NCBI GenBank assembly: GCA_012727685.1
Contig: JAAYGO010000286.1
Location: 1-18,644 of the forward strand
Reading direction: 5' to 3'
DNA length: 18,644 bases
DNA from: Bacillota bacterium
Lineage (GTDB): Bacteria; Bacillota; Dethiobacteria; DTU022
Shown: piece after piece, positions 7,713 through 16,981 of the stretch
Position numbering within the stretch: position 1 is the stretch's first letter
How the letters are laid out: each line of letters begins with the position of its first letter
Program-made: the position numbers and the translations under genes
The notes under the pieces: generated by a model
Database searches by the model: none
Told to the model about the DNA's origin: nothing
What the model saw: only the letters and a program-made list of their open reading frames with translations

Positions 7713-10527
7713 CCTGGAAGCTAAAGCCACGGAGGCTAAACTGGACGCCAAGTTCAACATCAATACCATTGCGCTTGGCAACCTGCGCCGCCGGCGCGGG
7801 CGCTACCTGCTGCTCATCACCGGCATTGTGCTGGCGATCTACTTTGTGGCCACGGCGCTGCTCTTTGCCGACTCCATGTTCGTCTCGCTGCGGGAGCGGC
7901 ACTACAGCCGCATGGGCGAGCAGGATGTGATCATCTTTGATTGCGGGGAGGCGCCGCTGGAAGAGCTGGCGGCCACCGGTCTCCTGGCCGAATACGGGAT
8001 TGCTGAGATTTTAGGCTATGTCCTCCCCGACGGGCAAAGGCAGGATAACGGCTTCTCCATTGCCCGCTTCGACGCAACCGCCCTGGCCCTGGCCCGCAAG
8101 GAGCCGCTGGAAGGCAGGCTGCCAGAAAGGGCAGGCGAGATCGCCCTGGAGCGGAGCGCCCTGGCGCGGCTGCGCTCCAGCGCCGGAGTAGGCGATACCA
8201 TCACCTTGACGCTGCTGATCCCGGACGGGAGCGGCTTCATGGCGGCGCCGCTCCAAAAGCGCTACACCCTGGTGGGGATCCTTACCGACAAGCTCATCTA
8301 TCTCGACCGGTGGAAAACCGCCCACCCTGCCTATCGCGACTATCCCGCCGGCGTCCTCTCCATGGAGGAGCAGATCGAGCCCGGCGGCCGGGCCGTGATC
8401 AACTGCTATGGACGCTATGCCGGCGAGGCTGGCGCCACCTTTGAGCGGCTACAGGCATTTTTCGCGCAGGGGGAGGCGCCCGACGTATTTGCTTGGTGGG
8501 AGAAACTGGAACATACGGGCTTCCGGCCTTTCGACAACGATTTTGACGGCGCCGACAGCGGCATTGTGGTCACCTCGCTTTTTTTTGCCATCATCGCCCT
8601 GGTGCTGGTTTGCGCCGCCTGTCTCGGCATTGTCAACGCCTTCACGGCCGACCTGGAGGCGCGCAAGCGGCAGATCGGCCTCCTCCGCGCCGTTGGGGCG
8701 ATGCAGGGGCAGATCCGCACCATCTTCGGCCGGGAGACGCTCCTGCTGTCCCTCTTTTCCGTCCCCCCGGCCCTGGCCCTGGCCTGGCTGACGGTCTGGG
8801 GGATCACTGCGGCGCTGGGCGAGCATTACATCTTTCGTATTAATGTCCTCATCATGGCGGCGGTGGCTGCGGCGGGGGTGCTCTGCGTCAGGCTGGCCGC
8901 CGCGATCCCGCTGCGCAAGGCAGCGCGGATACCGCCCATGCAGGCCATCCGCAACGTGGAGCTCACCCGCAGGCTGAAGCAGAGCCGGGTCAAAAGCAGG
9001 CTGCTCTTCGACGTGCCCCGCCATATCGCCCGCCGCCAGATCACCCTTTACCGGCCCAAGCAGGCCGGCATAGCGTCCATGCTGGCGGTGAGCATCGTGC
9101 TGCTGTCGCTGGTATTCGCCGCGGCGGGGCCCCTTCTGAATGAGGCTGCGTATGACTACGGCGCCGATTATGTGCTGTGGAAGTTGGGAGAGGGCATTGA
9201 TTGGCTGATGGAATACGAGTACCACCGGCCCGGCATTACCGAGCAGGACCGGGCCGATGCCGCCGCCCTGGCCGGCGTGAAAACGGTTATCGGTGAGAAA
9301 GTCCTCCGGGTGAAGATCCTCATCGATAGGATCACGCCGTATCTTACCGGAACCGGAAACAGTTACTGGGATTTTGGCTATCTTTCCCCGGAGGCGCAGG
9401 AGGGCGATCCCCTGGGGCGGCAGTGGGAGGAGCGGCAGTACCGCGACTACCTGGCCAGCAAGGCCAAGTACGGCTACACGCAGGACTATCTCAGCGTGGA
9501 TTGCTGCGCCACCGCGGCGGCGGTTGTCGAAAAGCTGGCCCCCTTTGTCTCCGCAGGATCCATTAATCTCGATAAAATCAACGCGGGCGCAGAGATTTTA
9601 CTCATAGCCCCGGCCGAATACGGGATCATGCGCGAAGAATGGGACGACGGCAGTCTCCAGACCACTATCCATTATCAGCTTGATCCCGCTGCTACCTACA
9701 GCGCCGTCTATCAAAACGATCTGTTCCGGGCGGGCGACGCCATCACCGTGAGCCTTTTGTACACCGATGATCCCGATCCGTGGCAATACAACGACGACGG
9801 CAGCCGCAAGCTGCCGGAGGCGGTGCGGCTGGACCGGACGGTGACCATCGGGGCGATCCTGGAGCCCCGGGCCGGCGAACAGTATCTATCCAGTTACTTT
9901 AACTCCCCGTTCCAATCCCGGTTGTGCAGTATCATTACCACCACGGCCGGGCTGCAGGCCCTCGGCTTTGATCTGCCCTATCGTGCCCTGGCCGTCACCC
10001 TCGACGCAAGCCCGGATGCAGCCACGGAAGAATACCTGGAGAACAACCTGGCCCAGATCGCGGCGCGGACGGAGGGCGTGAGACTGATCTCGTACGTGGC
10101 CGTAGCCCGGGAGAACCGGCAGATCGTTCGCGGCTTGCTTATCGCCGCGGGCGCGGTGCTGCTGCTGTTCTTCACCATCTGCGCCAGCATGATCAATAAT
10201 AGCCTCGCGGCCCGCATCCGCGCCGGCAGGCGCGAGATTGGCACGCTGCGGGCGGTGGGCGCCTCCGAGCGGGAGATTATGCACTCTTTCCTCTGGCAGC
10301 TGCTATCCATCTTTGCCTGGGGCACGGCCATAGGCCTTGTGGCGGCGCTGGCCTTGTGCGGCTGGCTGCTGGTCAAGGGGCATCTCCCGGCCGGCGAGAC
10401 CGGCTTGCCGCTGTGGCAGCCGCTTCTTGCCGCCGCCATCTTGTTTGGATTATGCTATCTCAATCTGCGCTCCCGGGTGGGCGCCATCCTTAAAGAGAGC
10501 GTGGTGGAAAACATCCGTGAACTGTGA
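7702..10527 (+). CDS. FtsX/MacB-type ABC transporter permease with two large extracellular domains
   Basis: A 941-residue membrane protein made of two FtsX-type halves. A cytoplasmic N-terminus leads to helix 1 (about 35-57), a first outside domain (about 58-285), helices at about 288-315, 335-362 and 372-395, and a loop with LRKAARIPPMQAIRNVE that repeats the usual coupling region. The second half has a helix at about 458-480, an outside domain of roughly 330 residues, and three C-terminal helices (about 806-830, 855-885, 893-912), ending ILKESVVENIREL. Start ATG 7702 is preferred over ATG 7675 because GCGGGG precedes it. BceB-type permeases have ten helices and one outside domain, so this is a different layout. 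The substrate is unknown. The gene ends 12 bases before the next start. Confidence 0.9.
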
Positions 10528-10539
10528 GGCGATGCGGGA

Positions 10540-11922
10540 ATGAAGAAAATGAAGAAAGCTGTTCACTGCCTGATCATCATGGCCATCTGCCTCGGCACTG
10601 CGGCCGCGTTCCTGGCCGGAGAAAAGCCCCTGGCAGCGGCCGGGCCGCCCCTGGCCATCGACACGGAACATGTTTACGCCGGGATGGATAAGAGTTACGC
10701 CGAGGGCTACCTGCCGGCGGTCTCCGGCGGCAAAGCCACGGTGGTGCTGCCGCTCGTATCCGCCACGGTGGATGGCCCCATTACGGTGAAAGTCGACCTG
10801 GGCGACCCATCCGCCTCGCCCTTCGTCTACAAGAATTATGAAAAACAGTTCGCCAGGGAGAGCCATAGCTTTGACGGCGAAGCCGTGGAAAGCTACCTGG
10901 TGCAGTTTACCTTTGCCCTGGCGGAGGGCCGCGTCAACGGCAGCTATCCCGTAACCTTCACGGTAAGCGGCAAAGACGCCGGAGAAGAACCCTTTACGCA
11001 GGAGTTTACCCTCTATGTCTCCATTCGGGATGGCATCGACCCTCATGCTCCCGCACCCGAACCCGAGCCGAAGCCGGAACCATCCTCCCGGCCGCGGCTG
11101 ATGGTGACCGCCTATGCCCTGGACCGGGATTACCTGGTGGCGGGGGAGACGGCTGACCTTGCAGTGACCATTTACAACACCAGCGATGAGCAGAAGTTGC
11201 AAAATATTAAGCTTTCCTTTATCGCCGAGAGCGGCGAGATCGTCCCCGAAGGCACGGGCGCCGCTTATTGCAGGCAGATCGCCAAGGGTGGCTCTTATAC
11301 CTGGCGCTTTAAAGTGACTGCCACACCGGCGGCAGAGTCCAGGCCGCATCCGGCCACCATCCTCATGGAATACGAGGACAGCGGCGGCCAGGCCATCAGC
11401 GCCTCCGACCGGATCATCCTGCCGGTGCGCCAGCCGGTGCGGCTGGAATACGAAGAGCCTGCACTGCCGCCCCGGGTGACGCAGGGAGACACGGTCCCCT
11501 TCTCCATGAACCTGATGAATTTGGGCAAAAGCGCCATCTATAATGCCCTGCTGAAATTCGAGATTCCGGGACTGGCCAGCGGCGGCAGTGTGCTGGTGGG
11601 GACCATCCCGCCCGGCCAATCGCAGACGGGGACCACCAATTTTCGCGTCGATGCAGAGGGGCAGGGCCCGGTAGCGGGAAAACTAGTATTGTCCTACGAA
11701 GACGAATACGGCGAATTCTATGAAAAAGAGATCGCCCTTTCCACCACCATAGAGCAAAAAATCGCCCCGGCGGAGCCCGCCGGGGATGACACTCCGGCCT
11801 CTTCCCGGCGCTGGCTCATCAACGCCGTCGCGGGAGCAGCCGTTCTCGCCCTGGCTGCTTTCTTCCTCATGCGTTGGCTCAAGGAGAAAAAAGCGCGGGA
11901 AGAGGACGAGATGAGGCTGTAA
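10540..11922 (+). CDS. Secreted, C-terminally membrane-anchored beta-domain (CARDB/NEW3-like) protein
   Basis: A 460-residue protein with a signal peptide (basic KKMKK, hydrophobic core 9-26, probable cleavage near AAA-GP at 32-36), an outside region, a membrane helix at about 426-444 and a basic cytoplasmic tail (RWLKEKKAREEDE). The outside part has an N-terminal beta-rich segment (about 38-165), a Pro/Glu linker (168-184) and two Ig-like repeats (about 186-297 and 300-405). The repeats resemble CARDB/NEW3 or COG1361 domains, with patterns such as AGETADLAVTIYNTSDEQ and QGDTVPFSMNLMNLGKSAI. GAGG lies ten bases before ATG 10540. Its position directly after the permease suggests an outside partner of the exporter, perhaps occupying the place of MacA. 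I know no firm name for it; function is inferred from topology and context. Confidence 0.82.
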   Translation: MKKMKKAVHCLIIMAICLGTAAAFLAGEKPLAAAGPPLAIDTEHVYAGMDKSYAEGYLPAVSGGKATVVLPLVSATVDGPITVKVDLGDPSASPFVYKNYEKQFARESHSFDGEAVESYLVQFTFALAEGRVNGSYPVTFTVSGKDAGEEPFTQEFTLYVSIRDGIDPHAPAPEPEPKPEPSSRPRLMVTAYALDRDYLVAGETADLAVTIYNTSDEQKLQNIKLSFIAESGEIVPEGTGAAYCRQIAKGGSYTWRFKVTATPAAESRPHPATILMEYEDSGGQAISASDRIILPVRQPVRLEYEEPALPPRVTQGDTVPFSMNLMNLGKSAIYNALLKFEIPGLASGGSVLVGTIPPGQSQTGTTNFRVDAEGQGPVAGKLVLSYEDEYGEFYEKEIALSTTIEQKIAPAEPAGDDTPASSRRWLINAVAGAAVLALAAFFLMRWLKEKKAREEDEMRL

Positions 11923-11935
11923 GGGGCGGTGGTGC

Positions 11936-12406
11936 TCAGCGCCATCCGTTGCAGACATCGACCCAGTCGGTGTAGCGTGAATAGTTTTCAAGCTCGGCGA
12001 TGGTCAGCTCGATCCCGCTGTTGCTGCTCCCGCAAGCCGGGAAGACGGTGTGAAAGCGCTTGAGCGACTCGTCCAGGAAAATTTCAACGTCGCCGTTCAC
12101 CGCAAAAGGACAGACCCCGCCGACAGCGTACCCGGTATAGGCGGTGACCTCCTCCGGGGTGAGCATTTTTGCCTTGGCGGAGAAGCGCTCCTTGAACTTG
12201 CGGTTGTCGATGCGCGCATCACCGGCGACCACGATCAAGATGGCTTTGTCTTTCACCTTGAAAGCCAGCGTCTTGGCGATCCGCTGCGGCTCGCAGCCGA
12301 TGGCCTGGGCTGCCAGCTCCACCGTGGCGCTGGAAACATCAAATTCCATTATCTTATCCGCCATCCCGTATTGCGCAAAAAACTGCTTCACTCTTTCGAT
12401 GGACAT
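11936..12406 (-). CDS. YbaK/EbsC-family aminoacyl-tRNA deacylase
   Basis: Hydrolyses mischarged tRNA, in the YbaK branch Cys-tRNA(Pro), as a cytoplasmic quality-control step. The 156 residues show AAQAIGCEPQRIAKTLAFK (about 32-50) with the conserved Lys45, VVAGDARIDNRKFKERF (59-75), the glycine loop VGGVCPFAV (95-103), IFLDESL (109-115) and PACGSSNSGIELT (123-135). Lys45 and the Gly-rich loop are the substrate-binding core of the family. The exact tRNA cannot be decided from sequence. The ATG at 12404-12406 follows GGAGGCG on the minus strand. It converges on the anchored-protein gene with a 13-base gap and no clear terminator, so transcripts may run into each other. Confidence 0.92.
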   Translation of the reverse strand: MSIERVKQFFAQYGMADKIMEFDVSSATVELAAQAIGCEPQRIAKTLAFKVKDKAILIVVAGDARIDNRKFKERFSAKAKMLTPEEVTAYTGYAVGGVCPFAVNGDVEIFLDESLKRFHTVFPACGSSNSGIELTIAELENYSRYTDWVDVCNGWR

Positions 12407-12488
12407 GAACCGGCGCCTCCATAATCTGCAACCCCAGGTGCATTTTACATTTTAATAGATGATAGCATTCATTTCCGGCTAGAGGCAA

Positions 12489-12519
12489 GTGAGTCAAGGG
12501 GACGGTGACTTTGACTCAC
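12489..12519. repeat. REP-like hairpin repeat, copy 2
   Basis: A perfect hairpin: GTGAGTCAA (12489-12497), 13-base loop GGGGACGGTGACT, TTGACTCAC (12511-12519). It is the inverted counterpart of the element at 23-53. It marks the border between the YbaK gene and the restriction operon region. It lacks a T-run, so it is not an obvious terminator. Confidence 0.85.
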
Positions 12520-12545
12520 AAGCAGCCTTGAGCAGATGCATTCCT

Positions 12546-12707
12546 TTGTCGGGCAGCCGCTGCAGGGGGGTCCTTTACGCCATCGCCAGGCTTCTCGGCG
12601 ACTTCAATGCCATTTCAAGCGGCAGCCCCGCGAAGATCGGCAAAAGAGCAGCCCGCAGGGCCGCCGGCCGGGCAACCGGCAAAGCCCTCCGCAGGATATT
12701 CAAGTGA
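12546..12707 (+). CDS. Possible small basic protein, Arg/Ala/Gly-rich, start uncertain
   Basis: A short open frame whose C-terminal 45 residues, LYAIARLLGDFN, then GKRAARRAAGRATGKALRRIFK in pieces, are strongly cationic and could form an amphipathic helix. The pattern resembles small conserved Clostridia proteins of unknown function as I remember them; no search was run. The start is a problem. A good AGGGGGG site (12564-12570) is followed immediately by TCC-TTT with no start codon, and the only in-frame candidates are TTG at 12546 or 12528 and a GTG inside the hairpin repeat at 12489. It may therefore be a real gene with a TTG start or a remnant that has lost its start. It may encode a nucleic-acid-binding peptide, but that is a guess. 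Confidence 0.4.
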   Translation: MSGSRCRGVLYAIARLLGDFNAISSGSPAKIGKRAARRAAGRATGKALRRIFK

Positions 12708-12747
12708 TTCTTCATATTTAATTAACACTAGATCCAATTAGCACAAT

Positions 12748-12779
12748 TTGTAGCATTAAATGGCAGAATTGTCTATATA
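12748..12779 (+). promoter_or_regulatory. Possible promoter region of the hsd operon
   Basis: The AT-rich gap 12708-12845 contains TATATAAAA from 12774 as a likely -10 region. The -35 side is poor; TTGTAG (12748-12753) is the nearest candidate at a spacing of 18-20. A small palindrome ACAA-T-TTGT (12743-12751) overlaps it and could be an operator. The start codon of hsdR lies about 65 bases downstream. Confidence 0.4.
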
Positions 12780-12845
12780 AAAGGAAACAGCTATCATTTG
12801 AAGAATAATGATAAAAAAAGAACCGTGATTCAAGGTGAGAGCGTT

Positions 12846-15599
12846 ATGAGTGCCGAAGAAAAAGCGCGGCAAAAAATCGACCGCCTTCTTGAACTGGCCG
12901 GCTGGAAGTTGCAAAACCGCCCCCAGCTTAATCTAGGTGCTGCCCTGGGCGTGGCTGTCCGCGAGTTTCCCCTGAAATCTGGCTACGCTGACTACATGCT
13001 ATTTGTCGATCGCAAAGCCGTGGGCGCCATCGAAGCCAAGCCCGAAGGCACCACCTTGAGCGGTGTGGCCGAGCAATCCGAGAAGTATCTTGTTGGTCTT
13101 CCCGATAACATACCCCAGGTGTCGAAACCGCTGCCCTTTGCCTATGAAAGCACGGGTACCGAAACTTTTTTCCGCGATACCCGCGATCCTGAACCTCGCT
13201 CGCGCCGGGTTTTCAGCTTCCACCGCCCGGAAACGCTAAAAGAATGGGCCGGCCAGGAGAAAACTATCCGGGCCCGGCTGCAAAACCTGCCTCCCCTTGC
13301 CGCCGGCGGCTTTTGGGACTGCCAGGTGGAAGCCATCGAAAACCTCGAGCGCTCCTTTGCCGAAGCAAGACCCCGGGCGCTGATCCAGATGGCCACCGGC
13401 AGCGGCAAGACCTTTACCGCGGTGAGTTTCATCTACCGCCTGATCAAGTTCGCCGGGGCCCGCCGGATACTCTTCCTGGTTGACCGCAGCAACCTCGGGC
13501 GCCAGACCAGGAAAGAATTCCAACAGTATATCACCCCCGATGACGGCAGAAAGTTCACCGAGCTTTACAATGTCCAGCACCTGACCTCAAATACCCTCGA
13601 TCCCGTCAGCAGGGTTTGCATCACCACCATTCAGCGGCTATACTCCATGCTCAAGGGTGAAGCCGAGTTCGACCCGAACCTGGAGGAACAATCCGGTTTT
13701 GAAACCGCTTCTCTTGACGGGAAACAGGTCGAGGTCACCTACAACAGCCGGCTGCCCATCGAAACCTTTGACTTTATCGTCACCGATGAATGCCACCGCT
13801 CCATCTACAATCTCTGGCGGCAGGTACTAGAGTATTTTGACGCCTTTATCATCGGCCTGACCGCCACCCCTTCCAAGCAGACCTTCGGCTTCTTCAACCA
13901 GAACCTGGTCATGGAGTACAGCCATGAAAGAGCCGTGGCGGACGGGGTGAATGTTGGTTACGACGTCTATCGCATTAAAACAGAGATCACCGAAAAAGGA
14001 AGCAAGGTGGAGGCCGGCTTCTATATCGACAAGCGCGACAAGCTGACCCGCCAGGTCCGCTGGGAAGTGCTTGAAGACGACGTAGAGTATACCGCCAGCC
14101 AACTGGATCGGGACGTGGTCGCGCCTGACCAGATCAGGACCATCATCAGGACCTTTAAAGAGAAGCTTTTCACGGAGATATTTCCCGGCCGCACCGAAGT
14201 GCCCAAAACCCTGGTCTTCGCCAAGGACGATTCGCACGCTGAAGATATTGTGCACATCATCAGGGAAGAATTTGGCAAGGGCAACGAGTTCTGCAAAAAG
14301 ATTACTTACAAAACCACCGGTGAGGAGCCCGAAGACCTGATCGCCAGCTTCCGCAACTCCTACAACCCCCGCATCGCCGTTACCGTGGATATGATCTCCA
14401 CGGGAACGGATATCAGGCCGCTGGAATGCCTCCTATTTATGCGGGACATCAAGTCGAGGGTCTACTTCGAGCAGGCCAAGGGGCGGGGCACCCGGACCAT
14501 ATCGGATACTGACTTCAGGGCGGTGACACCCGATGCCGCCGCCAAAACGCACTTTGTAATCGTCGATGCCGTTGGCGTCTGTGAAAACGACAAGACCGAT
14601 TCACGGCCGCTGGAAAGAAAGATGGCCGTCTCTTTCGATAAGCTCATTGAATCTGTGGCCCTGGGGGTAAGGGATACCGACACCATAACCTCCCTGGCGG
14701 GCAGGCTGGCCAGGCTGGACCGGGCCATCACGCTGGCGGACAGAAAAGAGATCGAGGAGGCCGCCGGGAACCAAACCCTGCAGCAGATCATCAACAGGCT
14801 CATGGACGCCGTTGATCCGGACAAACATGCCGCAAAGGCCCAAGAACTCTTCGGGACGGAGGCTCCTACTGGTGAGCAACTGGCGCAGGCGGCTAAAAAA
14901 CTGGTTGACGAAGCCTGCCTGGTTTTTGATAGCCCGGAGCTGCGCAACAAGATCGTGGAGATCAAGAAGAAAAACGAGCAACTCATCGATACCATCAGCC
15001 GGGATACGGTCATCTTTGCCGGCTACGATGCGCAGGCCAGGGAAAAAGCAAAAACCATCGTGGACACCTTCAAGAAGTTTATCGCCGAAAACAAGGATGA
15101 AATCACCGCCCTGCAGATAATCTACAATTTGCCCCACAGCCGGCAAAAACTTACCTTTAAAGAGATCGAGCAGCTCGCCCGTTCCATTGAAAAACCGCCT
15201 TACGGCCTGACCAGTGAGCAGGTATGGAAGGCCTACGAGCAGCTCGAGAAATCAAAGGTAAGGGGGGCAGGCCCCCAGAGATTGCTAACCGATATCATCT
15301 CCCTGGTCCGCTTCGCCATGGGCCGGACCGGCCTCCTGCAGCCTTTCGCCGAGACAGCCCGGCAGAGATTTGACCGCTGGCTGGAGGAGCAGAAAAATGC
15401 GGGGCGCATCTTTACCGAAGAACAGCAGGAATGGCTGGCCATGATCAGGGACCATATCGCCACCAGCCTGGAGATAGAAAAAGACGATTTTGAACTGGCG
15501 CCCTTCCACAAGAAAGGCGGCCTGGCCAAAGTCTACACCCTCTTCGGAAAAGACCTGGACAAAATACTGGACGAACTTAACGAGGTGCTGGTAGCATGA
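12846..15599 (+). CDS. hsdR: Type I restriction enzyme, R (endonuclease/translocase) subunit
   Basis: Motor and nuclease of a type I restriction complex; it translocates and cuts unmethylated DNA when joined to HsdS and HsdM. The 917-residue protein has the N-terminal PD-(D/E)xK nuclease (Asp49 in GYADYMLF, Glu63-Ala-Lys65), the superfamily 2 helicase core with Walker A ATGSGKT (183-189), DECHRS (314-319), LTATP (338-342), STGTDI (518-523) and AKGRGTR (544-550), then a C-terminal helical region that contacts the methylase. The layout fits the EcoEI-like (type IB) group. I chose ATG 12846, which has AAGGTGAG about eight bases upstream, over the longer TTG frame from 12798. It overlaps hsdS by four bases (ATGA). 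All key residues appear intact. Confidence 0.95.
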   Translation: MSAEEKARQKIDRLLELAGWKLQNRPQLNLGAALGVAVREFPLKSGYADYMLFVDRKAVGAIEAKPEGTTLSGVAEQSEKYLVGLPDNIPQVSKPLPFAYESTGTETFFRDTRDPEPRSRRVFSFHRPETLKEWAGQEKTIRARLQNLPPLAAGGFWDCQVEAIENLERSFAEARPRALIQMATGSGKTFTAVSFIYRLIKFAGARRILFLVDRSNLGRQTRKEFQQYITPDDGRKFTELYNVQHLTSNTLDPVSRVCITTIQRLYSMLKGEAEFDPNLEEQSGFETASLDGKQVEVTYNSRLPIETFDFIVTDECHRSIYNLWRQVLEYFDAFIIGLTATPSKQTFGFFNQNLVMEYSHERAVADGVNVGYDVYRIKTEITEKGSKVEAGFYIDKRDKLTRQVRWEVLEDDVEYTASQLDRDVVAPDQIRTIIRTFKEKLFTEIFPGRTEVPKTLVFAKDDSHAEDIVHIIREEFGKGNEFCKKITYKTTGEEPEDLIASFRNSYNPRIAVTVDMISTGTDIRPLECLLFMRDIKSRVYFEQAKGRGTRTISDTDFRAVTPDAAAKTHFVIVDAVGVCENDKTDSRPLERKMAVSFDKLIESVALGVRDTDTITSLAGRLARLDRAITLADRKEIEEAAGNQTLQQIINRLMDAVDPDKHAAKAQELFGTEAPTGEQLAQAAKKLVDEACLVFDSPELRNKIVEIKKKNEQLIDTISRDTVIFAGYDAQAREKAKTIVDTFKKFIAENKDEITALQIIYNLPHSRQKLTFKEIEQLARSIEKPPYGLTSEQVWKAYEQLEKSKVRGAGPQRLLTDIISLVRFAMGRTGLLQPFAETARQRFDRWLEEQKNAGRIFTEEQQEWLAMIRDHIATSLEIEKDDFELAPFHKKGGLAKVYTLFGKDLDKILDELNEVLVA

Positions 15600-16981
15600 T
15601 GGAAGAAAAACTATCTGAACTGCCGAAGGGGTGGATTTGGGTTAAGCTTGGTGAAATCTTAGAACCATCTACTAAAAAGGTAAACCCATTAACAATAGAA
15701 GAAATGAAATATATTGGTTTGGAACATATTGAAAAAGATAAGGGGACCATCACTGGCTATGGTAGCTCTAAAGAAGTAAAAAGTACAAAATCTTATTTTA
15801 ACAAAGGCGATTTACTTTACGGAAAACTTCGTCCTTATTTAAATAAAGTTTACATAGCGGAATTTGAGGGTGTTTGTTCGTCTGATATTTTAGTTTTTCC
15901 TATAAGCAAGAACCTTAATAATAAATATCTATTATATATTTTTTTAAACAAAGATTTTTCAAGATATGCCAATCTTCAGGTAAGTGGAGTTCAACACCCG
16001 AGGACAAGTTTTAAATCAATTTCTAAGTATGTATTTCCTATGCCACCCCTCCCCGAGCAGCACCGCATCGTGGACAAGATCGAAGAGCTCTTCACCAGGC
16101 TCGATGCCGGGATTGAATCCCTTAAAAAAGTGCAGGCCCAAATAAAGCGCTACCGCCAGGCGGTATTGAAACACGCCTTCGAAGGCAAGCTTACCGCCGC
16201 ATGGCGCGAAACCAACAAGCAGCGCCTCGAACCGGCATCTGTAATTTTTAATAGGAAACAAAAGGTTAATCCAAAGCCAAATGACTTGCAACTTCCGGAG
16301 TTACCTGATATTTGGGAATGGTCAAACGTAAATAATGTTTCACAAATAATATCAGGGCAACATATTCTCAAGGACGATTACAATGAAAAAGAAGAAGGTA
16401 TGCCTTATCTAACCGGCCCCATTGATTTTGGCACCAAGCACCCTTCAATTAGGAAGTGGACAAGTAAACCTAAAGCTGTCGCTTTTGAAAATGATGTTTT
16501 GGTCACTGTAAAAGGTGCAGGAGTAGGAAAAACCAATATCCTTAATATTAAAGAAACAGCCATAAGTCGTCAATTAATGGCTGTACGTTCAACATCAATG
16601 GAACCCTACTACATTTATTATTATTTAGTTTCAAAATTCCCTGATTTACAAAAGATAGGTGCTGGCTCAACTGTACCTGGTATTGATAGGCGAAGTCTAT
16701 TATATTTTCATATCCCGATACCACCTTTAGTTGAGCAACAAAAAATCGTCGAAAAGATCGAGCGCCGCTTCTCCATCGCCGACCGCATCGAAGAGATCGT
16801 CGACCAAAACCTGAAAAAAGCGGAGCGTCTGCGGCAGAGCATCTTAAAGAAAGCCTTTGAAGGAAAGCTGGTCCCCCAGGACCCCACCGATGAGCCCGCC
16901 TCAGTCCTGCTGGAGCGGATTAAAGCCGAAAAGGAAAAAAATGCAACTGAAAAAGACCAGCGCAGGAGGAGCAAGAAATAA
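15596..16981 (+). CDS. hsdS: Type I restriction-modification specificity subunit
   Basis: Chooses the split DNA target of the complex. The 461 residues contain target-recognition domain 1 (about 1-150), conserved spacer 1 from PLPEQHRIVDKIEELF through AFEGKL (150-200), target-recognition domain 2 (about 235-375), and conserved spacer 2 from PLVEQQKIVEKIERRF through AFEGKL (377-425), ending in a charged tail. The two spacers are repeats of each other. Both recognition domains are encoded by clearly AT-rich DNA (about 15640-16040 and 16235-16735), whereas the spacers have the GC-rich composition of the neighbours. This is the signature of domain exchange. The target sequence cannot be read from the protein. 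The gene is in frame throughout and overlaps hsdM by one base (TAATG). Confidence 0.95.
   Translation: MMEEKLSELPKGWIWVKLGEILEPSTKKVNPLTIEEMKYIGLEHIEKDKGTITGYGSSKEVKSTKSYFNKGDLLYGKLRPYLNKVYIAEFEGVCSSDILVFPISKNLNNKYLLYIFLNKDFSRYANLQVSGVQHPRTSFKSISKYVFPMPPLPEQHRIVDKIEELFTRLDAGIESLKKVQAQIKRYRQAVLKHAFEGKLTAAWRETNKQRLEPASVIFNRKQKVNPKPNDLQLPELPDIWEWSNVNNVSQIISGQHILKDDYNEKEEGMPYLTGPIDFGTKHPSIRKWTSKPKAVAFENDVLVTVKGAGVGKTNILNIKETAISRQLMAVRSTSMEPYYIYYYLVSKFPDLQKIGAGSTVPGIDRRSLLYFHIPIPPLVEQQKIVEKIERRFSIADRIEEIVDQNLKKAERLRQSILKKAFEGKLVPQDPTDEPASVLLERIKAEKEKNATEKDQRRRSKK

Noticed and set aside
10450..11619. Long open frame on the minus strand opposite the anchored beta-domain protein gene
   Set aside because: The plus frame has signal peptide, repeats and anchor, and fits the operon spacing. 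The minus frame would also overlap the permease end and has no domain pattern.
15596..16981. Phase-variable hsdS with inverted repeats or a second silent hsdS
   Set aside because: No second specificity gene, recombinase or inverted repeat is in the window; the internal spacer repeats are the normal direct repeats of HsdS.
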